From positions 85,098,706 to 85,162,705 of the forward strand of contig CM061231.1 in NCBI GenBank assembly GCA_030844895.1: 64,000 nucleotides of DNA, written 5' to 3'. The position numbers were made by a program, and so were the translations under genes. The notes under the pieces are model-generated. The model had not been told where the DNA came from. It saw only the letters and a list, made by a program, of their open reading frames with translations, and ran no database searches. Within the stretch, counting starts at the first letter, position 1, and each line of letters begins with the position of its first letter. Shown piece after piece: positions 9,058 to 17,831 of this stretch. This DNA comes from Ambrosia x helenae (lineage: Eukaryota; Streptophyta; Magnoliopsida; Asterales; Asteraceae).

Positions 9058-11243
9058 TAAGGAAGAGTCTTCAAATGATGAAACTTATCAAAATATAAGA
9101 TCCCCTTCTCCCACTTCACTGCTATGCGTCTCAGTTGCTTAATAAACTTCCAGGCCAATGCACGACCTTTGAAAATCCCACTGTGAAGTTTATAAAAGCT
9201 ACCTTGTACCTCAGCTTTCGGACGGTTATTCTCTTTCTCTTTCAATTTTCTCAAAAACTCCTTCAAACTATCTGATTGCTCGAACCGTGGTTTATCATGC
9301 CCTTTGAATATCTCATCTTCAAACACTTTACTCTTCTCTTTAGCTAGTTTCTCGGCCTGGTTTAGCACATCATCAGAAAATCCTGGAAATCCACAATCTT
9401 GATTATTCTTGAAATATTGTGGATATTCCTCACTTGTTATATCTTCCATCTCAACCTCTTCAAAAGCAGGAACGTCACGGTCATCAGAATGATTCCCGGC
9501 TTCCTTTTCAGGTATCTTTGGAATGTAATTATCAGCAAGCAACTCTTCCAAAGTCTTTCCCACCTGTTTAGCTAAACCTTCAAGTATTTCTTTAGAAACT
9601 GCCGCAGAAACCTCTCCATCTTCAAGATCTGGGTCATCAAACTCCAATTCAAACAGCTTATTGCTCGACTCGAATATTTCTGGAAATCTGCTTGTCATGT
9701 CAATCGTCCAGACTCGATCTGTAAGCATCTGGCGATACATGTTCTTGTCTTCTTCAGATAACGACTGCAGTTTTTCATTCCAGAAGATATCGTCATCAAC
9801 ATTTTCACCTGGAGTCTTAGAGCTTGACTGTCCACCCTTACTTGAATCACGCTTCTCATATGTATACTTTTCAGCGTTGTCATAATCATCGTCATCACTA
9901 TCATAAGCAGAGCTATTTCCATCACTCGATCCACCATCTGAACCTCCATCATCTCCATCATCTTTCTTCTTCTTCTTTTGAGGATCATTACCAGCATCTT
10001 CATCAAGATCTTCATCCTCTTCTTCGTCAGATGGTTCAAAGTCTACCTGCTCTTCTTCTCGTTCTTTATCTTCTTCACCAGCTTGAAGTAGAGGAGCTCG
10101 AGAGTACAAGTCTTTTATCAAATCATCCATGTGCTTGTTACTCTTCTTCAACTGTTTGTTCTCCTCTTTCAAGACAATAATCCTTCTAGTGTTTCGTTGC
10201 TCGTGCTTCAGCAACTTCTTATTCTCTCTTTTTAACTTCTTGATTGTTTTCTTCAATACTTCACTATCATCATGGGATGTGACTACGACTTCCAACATCT
10301 TTCGATCATTCGACTTCAATTGCTCGATCTCTGTTTGTTGTTTGTTGATAATACTCATCATCTCAGATAACCTTTGATTCACAGCATTCATAATATCACT
10401 ATCAACTGAGACCTTCTTCTTAACAGGTGTTTCAGCAACTTCAGGCAGTTTGCCTTTCCTCATCTTCTTGAGCACATTATCTAAAGCTTCATTAAACTGA
10501 TCAACAGGTATATCATCTCCCTGTTGTGTGCTCGAAGTAGTTGCAGTCTTTTGTTTCTTTGACGCAGGTGCAGTAACCGGTGACTTGGAAATAGAAGCTG
10601 GTGGTAATTTCTTACCAGCAATGAGCGATTCAATCTCTATCTTTCTCTTTTGACTTGGTTTCTCCTGTTTCTTCTTCTTTGACTTTGCAGCCTGTACAGG
10701 TGAGCCAGAAAAATCTTCATCTAAATTCAGAATCACTTCATCATCATCAACAGGAATTGGACTCTTAGTTCCTTGTTCTTCAACAGTCTGACTAACAGAC
10801 TCACCAGCCACAGTGGCCTTGGGCATGGTGGTCTTTAACGTTTCAGTTTCCGAGTCCCAATGTTCATCTTCTTGCGTCTCCTCTGAATCAATCGACGCTT
10901 CATCCACAATATGCAAACCCTTCTTTGCCATCGTCTTGTTACGTCTTGGTGTACTCTTCTTCTTCTCAGGTTCAGACACAACCTCTAACCTTATCCCTTT
11001 CTCCTTAACCTTTCCACTCTTAGCGCCAACATTAACAACCTGTCTTTTGCGCTTCGCATCAGGATCAACAGGATGTAATGGGTCATCTGGATCTGAATCA
11101 CTGTTCGCATGTCTTACAAGCCCTTTTCCTGGATCTGTATAGTCAATCCTTGCTAGATGTCCAAATAAACGCCTTACTGGTGGACGTTCATTGACAGACA
11201 ATCCTTTGTACGCTTTCATCCTAGCAAGTGTATTGAGTGACAT
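9024..11243 (-). CDS. Element A third ORF, central acidic/coiled-coil segment
   Basis: About 739 codons. Residues roughly 1-280 are low-complexity with Lys/Arg patches (AKSKKKKQEK, KKKSTPRRNK) that could be nuclear localisation signals. About 285-385 is a heptad-rich coiled coil (INKQQTEIEQL, LKKTIKKLKRENKKLL, LKEENKQLKK). About 395-470 is strongly acidic (EEEQVDFEPSDEEEDED). The C-terminal third is mixed charge. The segment shares its frame with the upstream segment 11250-11981, being separated only by a TAG and two codons. It therefore most likely continues that protein rather than starting at its own ATG. No function is known; a structural, envelope-like or nucleoprotein role is conjecture. 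Confidence 0.7.
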   Translation of the reverse strand: MSLNTLARMKAYKGLSVNERPPVRRLFGHLARIDYTDPGKGLVRHANSDSDPDDPLHPVDPDAKRKRQVVNVGAKSGKVKEKGIRLEVVSEPEKKKSTPRRNKTMAKKGLHIVDEASIDSEETQEDEHWDSETETLKTTMPKATVAGESVSQTVEEQGTKSPIPVDDDEVILNLDEDFSGSPVQAAKSKKKKQEKPSQKRKIEIESLIAGKKLPPASISKSPVTAPASKKQKTATTSSTQQGDDIPVDQFNEALDNVLKKMRKGKLPEVAETPVKKKVSVDSDIMNAVNQRLSEMMSIINKQQTEIEQLKSNDRKMLEVVVTSHDDSEVLKKTIKKLKRENKKLLKHEQRNTRRIIVLKEENKQLKKSNKHMDDLIKDLYSRAPLLQAGEEDKEREEEQVDFEPSDEEEDEDLDEDAGNDPQKKKKKDDGDDGGSDGGSSDGNSSAYDSDDDDYDNAEKYTYEKRDSSKGGQSSSKTPGENVDDDIFWNEKLQSLSEEDKNMYRQMLTDRVWTIDMTSRFPEIFESSNKLFELEFDDPDLEDGEVSAAVSKEILEGLAKQVGKTLEELLADNYIPKIPEKEAGNHSDDRDVPAFEEVEMEDITSEEYPQYFKNNQDCGFPGFSDDVLNQAEKLAKEKSKVFEDEIFKGHDKPRFEQSDSLKEFLRKLKEKENNRPKAEVQGSFYKLHSGIFKGRALAWKFIKQLRRIAVKWEKGILYFDKFHHLKTLPYWEFVIFVVTV

Positions 11244-11249
11244 ATGTTC

Positions 11250-11981
11250 CTAAACAACAATATGCTTAGGATCCCTCTTCAAGTCTTTATACTTGTTATC
11301 AAACACCATCTGGAGGAAACGAGGATATAGCAAAAACTTTAGATTCCTCGTGCCATTCACAGGCTCTAACAAGTGTTCCATCAGCATTCCTGAAACATTG
11401 AACGGTTTGTTCAATACTAGGGCTACCATCATAGAGCTAATACTCTTGCGCATCAAGTCATATCCTCCAGCGGCTGATCCGAAGACGTGTATCAAAACAT
11501 GTGCCAAATATTTGAATTGAGGGCACAGTTTTCCTTTGTGCAATGAACCATCAGTGATCGATCCATTGTACTTCATCCTTAGGAAACACTTTCGCTGATC
11601 CATGAAACTCAGCTCCTTAGGATCCGTCTTCTCATCTTGTAAATTCAATGCTTCTCTTAAATCCTGCTCACATACAATAACCCTCTGCCCTTGGATCTTG
11701 CTAATCAAACATGACTCGCAATTCCAGAAATCCAGCTTTGCTCCTGACCAGAATTCTTGCATCATATCTCTGTAAATAATAGTAGGTGTAGCAATCGCAT
11801 CAATCACCCTACTCCTCTTCAAGAATTCAATAATCTCGACAAACTCAGTGTGCTTTTTAACTTCTCTGAGATACGCACAGCAATTATGCGAATTCTCGAA
11901 GGTTAAAGGCTCTTCAGAAGCTTTCTTAGCAGGTTGTGAGGATGATCCAGCTTGCTCAGTAGCCTTCTCCTGCTCGGACAT
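11250..11981 (-). CDS. Element A third ORF, N-terminal conserved domain
   Basis: 243 codons from ATG at 11981 to TAG at 11252-11250. After a Ser/Gln-rich leader of about 30 residues comes a domain with HNCCAYL, EFVEIIEFLKRS, QEFWSGAKL, SKIQGQRVIV and, near the end, FLLYPRFLQMVFD. Element B carries the same arrangement (HNQRAFL, NEFWANAET, SRIKGKPLTI, FLLYPRFIM). I recognise this as a family of uncharacterised retrotransposon-linked proteins very abundant in Asteraceae, similar to domains labelled putative plant transposon protein. The TAG is followed in frame by GAA CAT ATG and the next segment, so it is a premature stop or a readthrough site. No own promoter is evident; expression would be from the element transcript. 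Confidence 0.75.
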   Translation of the reverse strand: MSEQEKATEQAGSSSQPAKKASEEPLTFENSHNCCAYLREVKKHTEFVEIIEFLKRSRVIDAIATPTIIYRDMMQEFWSGAKLDFWNCESCLISKIQGQRVIVCEQDLREALNLQDEKTDPKELSFMDQRKCFLRMKYNGSITDGSLHKGKLCPQFKYLAHVLIHVFGSAAGGYDLMRKSISSMMVALVLNKPFNVSGMLMEHLLEPVNGTRNLKFLLYPRFLQMVFDNKYKDLKRDPKHIVV

Positions 11982-14288
11982 GGTTTAATCTGCAAAACAA
12001 AACAAAGAAACATGTTAAAAATCGACAAATATTCAAACCTTGAAAATTTGGTATTTATCATTCTCATTCGCCCAAACGGGGGTGCGAATGAGAAAAACAT
12101 GGTGCGAATGAGAAAATTGAATGGTACGAATGTAAAGATTTTGATAAAAAGTTTCATTCGCCCACAAGATTTTCATTCGACCAGTTTATCATCTCCTTCG
12201 CCCATTCGATAGGTGCGAAGGAGTCTGTTCATATTTTTGAATTTTCAATTTTGAATTTCATGGTTTCTGATCATGTTCTTTTGATTTGTATAGCAACTAA
12301 CAATGCCGATTAACCATTTTAAACCAACAGTTTTATCAATTTCGCATTATTTCTGTGTTTTCTTATTAAACCTAGGGTTCAAACTAAAATGATGATCAAT
12401 TGATCAATCTGCTGTCTTTGAAACCTTGGTTTATGAATATTCTCCCCCTAAAACACAGAACTAATGAATCCTCAATATCAATTTCAACAATGAACTGGTT
12501 AATATCAGTTTTTAAAAATTAGGGCTCGAAACAAAGAAACAGTGATTAATCATTGATTCTGAGATGAGAACCTGTAAGATTAGGTGGAAAATTATCAGTG
12601 AATAGCAACAAACACAATGGTATGGTGCAAATCAACAGGGCAACAAGGTGAGGTTAGAGAGAAAATTTTGAAAAATTTATGTAAAGGTTCGAATGAGACT
12701 GATATAGTATATATAGGCATACTCCTTCGCCCGTTCTTCCCGGTCGAATGAGAAACTTTTGTCTCCTTCTAGTTAAAGGTTCGAATGAGCCAAAAGGGTT
12801 CGAATGAAACAAATGTTCAAGAACACTCTCCTTCGCCCGTTTTAAACATACGAAGGAACATGAAAAATCCCACATTCGACCAACCGAATGGGCGAATGAG
12901 AATTGGGATTTTTGATAAATTTTCCAAATCTCAAAAACGAGTCCCGTTCCAATTATTTTTCAACTTTGAAGCATCCAACATTCCAATTTTCACATTTAAA
13001 AGGTTACAAAGCTCAAATGGTGCAACAAGGTTTAGAAAATCGACATCAACCACCATCAGTTATCAAAAATAAGATGGAAATGAAAAATCTTTTTGGATTT
13101 TCTAAAGTTTATGCTAAAACACACCAAAAATCTTTTTGAGTTTTGTAATTTTTGACTAGAAAATAAAATGCAGAAATGTAAATGAAAAACAGTAAATGTT
13201 TTTGTGAATTCCGGTAAAGAGATCATATCAGTTATTGAGAAATCTGATCACACCGTTGATCTTTTGAATTATTATCATTAAAGACAATGTGTGATCTGGC
13301 AACGGCTGATATTGTGATCCACATAAACTCTCATGCAGACTTTTGTGCAGTGCTTTAAACTGATACTGATATTTATAGTATAAACATAATTGTCTGTGGT
13401 TCCCACGCACACGACATACTCCCGTATCAAGAAGTAAATGCACAAAGACTCATTGTAAAGCGTGATTATGCTTTTGTCGTCTATAATTTACAAGGTATAA
13501 TGCACAGAGGTATACAGGTCAGCAAATTAATGCAGCAAAGTAACATATGCACTGTACCAGGTTGAGGACTAATATTAATCATGATTTGCATCAGTGATTA
13601 ATACGATGTAATAGATAATCTTTGATTATCATATAACATGGAAAGTTCCTCAATTCGGTAACTTTAGGATTTGGCATAAAGCTCTTTTATAAAGACACCC
13701 TGTCTGATCTAGGTCCGTAATGACTTATAGCAGAAGATCAGAGAGGCTATCCCTAGACAACTAATAACATAACGACCCTAAACCTCCGAGTTTTGTACAA
13801 ATACCCTATCAAACGAAATTACGGTACTAAGACCATATGCCCATGAGGAGTTCATCCACACAACAATTCGTTTGATATGTATGTATCAGGCACGCAGTAA
13901 TAGGTCTACGAAGCCTATCAGCACATTGCACAGACTCAGACACACGCCCTATATAGCAGTACATTACTTAGAATGTGTCAGATCCCCACTGATGTACTAT
14001 CATGTCCCTTTATACTCCAGGAAATCATTTTTGATTTTTCTGATTTTTATAAATTTTCGAATTTACTGTTCCCAAGGATAAGCTGGAGCATTTCAAATAT
14101 GTGACTGCCCAGATATCGTTTGTTCACAGAAATCTGACGGCATTAATCTAAGGGAAGAAGATATAGCGGTCAGCAAAGAAATTTTCTAATTTTTATGGAT
14201 TTTGAAATTTTTCAATGTTTTTGGTTTTCGAAATTTTTCTGAAAAGCAGTAAAAATTTAAACTAAAAAGTGATAGACTGAGGTGGTGA
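11982..14288 (-). mobile_element. Element A non-coding region between pol and third ORF
   Basis: 2.3 kb with no credible coding frame. It holds two clusters of TTCG-type motifs, at about 12060-12230 (CATTCGCCC, GTGCGAATGAG, CATTCGACC, CCTTCGCCC) and 12715-12905 (CCTTCGCCCG, GGTCGAATGAG, CATTCGACC). The rest (12910-14288) is AT-rich. It may hold a subgenomic promoter or splice signals for the third ORF; nothing proves this. Confidence 0.55.
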
Positions 14289-15184
14289 TCAGTCTTGTTT
14301 TTCTTTAATACCATTAGCTTTTAAAAGATAATCAAATCTGGATTTGTCAAAAGCTTTGGTAAAAAGATCTGCGCGTTGGTAATCAGTGTGGATTTTGACC
14401 ATATCGATCAACTCTTTAGCATAACAATCACGGATAAAATGATATTTAATCCGGATATGTTTAGCCTTTGAGTGATTTACTAAGTCTTTTGTTAATGCGA
14501 TTGCGGCTTCATTATCACAGTAAATAAGGGTTTAAGAAATTGCAAACCGTAATCCACCATCTGTTGTTGGATCCAAAGAACCTGTGAGCAGCAGCTCGAT
14601 GCTGAAACGTATTCTGCTTCACATGTGGATAGTGCAACTGCGGTTTGTTTCTTGCATTGCCAGGTCACGAGCCTGCTCCCCATAAACTGACATCCAGCCG
14701 TTGTGGATTTGCTGTCTTTGTCACAGCCGCCCCAATCTACATCACTAAAAGCGATTAGGTCAAAATTATCATCATGAGGGTACCAAAGTCCTTTCGATGG
14801 ACAACCCTTCAGATATCTAAGAATACGCTTGACAGCTGCAAGATGACTCTGTTTCGGCTTCGACTGATATCGAGCACAAAGACATGTTGCAAACATTATA
14901 TCCGGTCTAGACGCGGTGAGATACATCAGAGATCCGACGATTGCTCTGTATGTAAATGGATCAGTCAGCTCCCCCTTAACGTCAACTCCAATCCCGTGAT
15001 TAGGTTGTAACGGGGTATCCATCGGCTTCGAATCATCCATCTGGAATCGGCTCAAGACTTCAGAAACGTATTTCGTCTGGTGAATAAAGATCCCTGTTGG
15101 TCTTTGCTCCACCTGCAAGCCTAGGAAAAACTGCATTTCTCCCATTGCGCTCATTTCGAACTTTTCCTGCATAACTTTTTCAAA
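14289..15184 (-). pseudogene. Element A pol, RT C-terminus and RNase H (broken)
   Basis: This continues the pol frame after a TAA at 15187-15185. It reads MQEKFEMSAMGEMQFFLGLQ (RT thumb), SRPDIMFATCLCARYQ, AFSDVDWGGC and STCEAEYVSAS (RNase H motifs). A one-base frame change near 14525-14535, in CTTAAACCCTTATTTAC, throws the frame off and creates a stop at 14492. The original frame can be followed afterwards through YCDNEAAIALT, AKHIRIKYHFIRDCY and ADLFTKAFD to a TGA at 14291-14289. RNase H degrades the RNA strand during reverse transcription. Two lesions, a stop and a frameshift, make this copy's pol non-functional. Confidence 0.9.
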
Positions 15185-17722
15185 TTACCTGCACAGAAGT
15201 TCGTTAGTTGATCCGAAAATAATATCATCAACATAAATTTGCACAAAAAGCAAGTCATCTCCTGCTCGTTTCGTGAACAGTGTGCAGTCTACCAATCCGC
15301 GTTTGAATCCTTTCGAGAGAAGATACATGCTCAGCTCCTCATACCATTGTCTCGGAGCCTGGTGCAACCCGTAGAGAGCTTTGTTTAAAACATAAACCTT
15401 ATCCCGGTGAATAGGGTCCTCAAAGCCTGGTGGTTGACCTACGTAAACTTCCTCTTTGACCACACCGTAAAGAAATGCGCTCTTTACATCCATCTGATAC
15501 ACCTTGAATTTCTTCCAGGATGCAAACGCTAGGAACATTCGGATAGCTTCCAAGCGTGCAACAGGTGCATAGATTTCATTGTAGTCGATTCCCTCAACTT
15601 GATGAAAACCTTGAACAACCAAACGAGCTTTGTTTCTCACTATGACTCCTCTATCATCCTTTTTACACTTAAACACCCATTTGGTTCCAATTTTCTTTCT
15701 TCCCGGGGGCAAATCTGTCAGCGTCCATACTCCGAGTTTCTGAAATTGTAACAACTCTTCTTGCATTGCTTCCACACAGGCATCATCCAAAAGAGCTTCC
15801 TTGTACGTCCGCGGCTCGACCTGCGAAACATAACAAGCGAAAGACCAGTCATTTTGAGAACCAGATTTTTGTATTTTGGCATATAAAGCAAGGTTGCCAA
15901 TATTTTCTGGTGCTTGAGCATTTCTCAATTGCCCTCTTGTCATAACACTGCTACCAGGATCACCAATAACCTGTTCAAGCGGGTGTATCCGATGTATCCG
16001 AGATTCCGGATAATCAGGTACTTGTACTCCCGTTTGAGTCGTCAAATTCTCTGTAGAAACCAGATCATTACCCACATTCGATGTTGAAGTATCAGTTGTA
16101 GTTGGGTTCACTGGTGGTGTCACTGTAACATTGTCCAGAATAGCTTCACTTGTAGCTTCATCGTCTTCATCTTCTGAATCTGATGAATTAAGCGTTGTTG
16201 AAGCTTCTTGGAACACCTCTTCTTCCATCACAGGAGCAGTAGTATCATTAGAAGCTGCTTGAGGATTTACAGTGATCGGACGCACTAACGGTGAAGTCAC
16301 TGCGTTTTCGACCTCGTAATATAAGCGGAGTACAGCTTCTTCAACCATGCTATCTAGATTGAATGATTCAAAGAAGTCTTTGTAATCAAACATCCAATCT
16401 GGACCTCCACCCTGTACATTTTGAGTATATCTTTGTACTTCGACATTAGCCCACTCCTCGACTTTTTTAGTTCTTTTGTTGAATACCCATTTTAATGGGG
16501 TTGCATATCCAACAAAATAACCTTCTTCAGCCTTTGGTGCGAACTTTTCCGAAGGATTAAGCATTGTACACGGGGCACCAAATGGTTCTAGATACTCCAG
16601 ATTCGGCTTTCGTCTGTTCAACAGCTCATAAGAAGTTTTGCCAAACTTCTTCACTGTTAAAACACGATTTAGAGTATAACATGCTGCGAAAATTGCTTCG
16701 TTCCAGAACATGACCGGAAGATTTGAGTCCGCAAGCATTGTTCTCGCCGTTTCGATTAGAGTCCTGTTCTTTCTTTCTGCGACGCTGTTCTGCTGGGGTG
16801 TATACGGAGCGCTGTATTCGTGATGAATTCCCTTGTTTGCATAAAGATCCTCCATCTGAGCGTTTTTGAACTCCGTCCCATTATCACTCCGGATTCGTTT
16901 GATCTTTAGACCATAGATATTCTCCAGACGTGTAAACAGAACTTTCAGGTTGTCAAACGTGTCGCTTTTCTGATGTAAGCACATAACCCATGAGAATCTT
17001 GAATAATCGTCAGTCACCACAAGACAGTACAATTCCCCGGCATGACTTTTACGCTTGACTGGACCGAATAAATCCATGTGCAAACGCTCAACCGGTAGTT
17101 CAACGGAATTGACTTTCTTTGGTCTATGGGTCTGTTTGTGCTGCTTTCCCTTTTTACAACTAACACACTTGTCATTCAAATGGAAATTTTTCACATTAAC
17201 TCCCGTGACAAGTTCATTCTTCACTAACTGGTTCATCTTTCTCAAATGAATGTGTCCCATTCTCCTGTGCCACATTATAGATTCTTTTTCTGTAGCCTTA
17301 GAGAGGAAACACGTGACTTGGCCATGGGTGGTCATAGCTTTGGACATATCGAGAATATACAAATTGTTTACTCTTAGTGCCTTTAGCTTCACCCACTCTT
17401 TTGGAAGTTCAAACCCCGGTTTCAGGATGTAGCAAGATTTGTCGTCAAAATAAACAGAAAATTGCTTATCACAAATTTGGCTAACACTGAGCAAATTGTA
17501 ATCTATCTGTTTCACATACGATATACGCTCAAATGTCACGACCCCATTGCTAACACTACCCCCCATCGTAATGTAACCTCCTTTATTTCCTGCAAACGCT
17601 ACATATCCTCCATTTATGTTCTTGATATCAAAGAGTAGCGTGAGATCCCCTGTCATGTGACCAGAAGCTCCACTGTCAAAAATCCATAGGCTGCTAACAG
17701 GGCCAGCTGGAGCTCCCTTCAC
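15185..17722 (-). CDS. Element A pol: protease, integrase, reverse transcriptase
   Basis: 845 codons. Aspartic protease motif FDSGASGHMTG has its Asp at residue 16. The GAG-pre-integrase HHCC zinc site spans about residues 152-189 (WHRRMGHIH, CVSC). The integrase catalytic triad is Asp217 (HMDLFG), Asp280 (IRSDNGTEF) and Glu316 (SVAERKN), with DX35E spacing. RT starts near GTKWVFKCKKD, with ARLEAIR, YQMDVKSAFLYG and the YVDD box at about 830-833. The order PR-IN-RT is diagnostic of Copia. The frame ends at a TAA (15187-15185) a dozen residues after YVDD, inside RT. The frame differs from gag, and the minus-strand sequence between them (17723-17831) contains stops, so pol needs recoding or is frameshifted. 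Confidence 0.95.
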   Translation of the reverse strand: MKGAPAGPVSSLWIFDSGASGHMTGDLTLLFDIKNINGGYVAFAGNKGGYITMGGSVSNGVVTFERISYVKQIDYNLLSVSQICDKQFSVYFDDKSCYILKPGFELPKEWVKLKALRVNNLYILDMSKAMTTHGQVTCFLSKATEKESIMWHRRMGHIHLRKMNQLVKNELVTGVNVKNFHLNDKCVSCKKGKQHKQTHRPKKVNSVELPVERLHMDLFGPVKRKSHAGELYCLVVTDDYSRFSWVMCLHQKSDTFDNLKVLFTRLENIYGLKIKRIRSDNGTEFKNAQMEDLYANKGIHHEYSAPYTPQQNSVAERKNRTLIETARTMLADSNLPVMFWNEAIFAACYTLNRVLTVKKFGKTSYELLNRRKPNLEYLEPFGAPCTMLNPSEKFAPKAEEGYFVGYATPLKWVFNKRTKKVEEWANVEVQRYTQNVQGGGPDWMFDYKDFFESFNLDSMVEEAVLRLYYEVENAVTSPLVRPITVNPQAASNDTTAPVMEEEVFQEASTTLNSSDSEDEDDEATSEAILDNVTVTPPVNPTTTDTSTSNVGNDLVSTENLTTQTGVQVPDYPESRIHRIHPLEQVIGDPGSSVMTRGQLRNAQAPENIGNLALYAKIQKSGSQNDWSFACYVSQVEPRTYKEALLDDACVEAMQEELLQFQKLGVWTLTDLPPGRKKIGTKWVFKCKKDDRGVIVRNKARLVVQGFHQVEGIDYNEIYAPVARLEAIRMFLAFASWKKFKVYQMDVKSAFLYGVVKEEVYVGQPPGFEDPIHRDKVYVLNKALYGLHQAPRQWYEELSMYLLSKGFKRGLVDCTLFTKRAGDDLLFVQIYVDDIIFGSTNELLCR

Positions 17723-17831
17723 ATATCAAGTAAAGCAATTAGATCTTTCGGGGGACCCAAGCCTGTTTGGTCTTGGGTCTTTGAACGGGTTGTTTCAAAG
17801 ATTCTTTAGATTCACAAACATCTTGGGTTTT
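17723..17831 (-). other. gag-pol junction of element A
   Basis: The minus strand reads through CAGGCTTGGGTCCCCCGAAAG, then AGATCTAATT, before pol. The residues AWVP before this point also precede the gag-pol boundary of element B (AWVPRSN). In element A the junction changes frame and crosses stop codons. It is either decayed or part of a recoding site. Confidence 0.5.

Noticed and set aside
9824..10377. Plus-strand open frames opposite the element A third ORF (His/Ser-rich and Phe-rich)
   Set aside because: They mirror the acidic and coiled-coil coding sequence on the minus strand and have the low-complexity composition expected of an antisense shadow.
12785..13139. Plus-strand frames of 78-95 codons in the element A gap
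   Set aside because: No family resemblance, opposite to element sense, and overlapping the TTCG-motif cluster.
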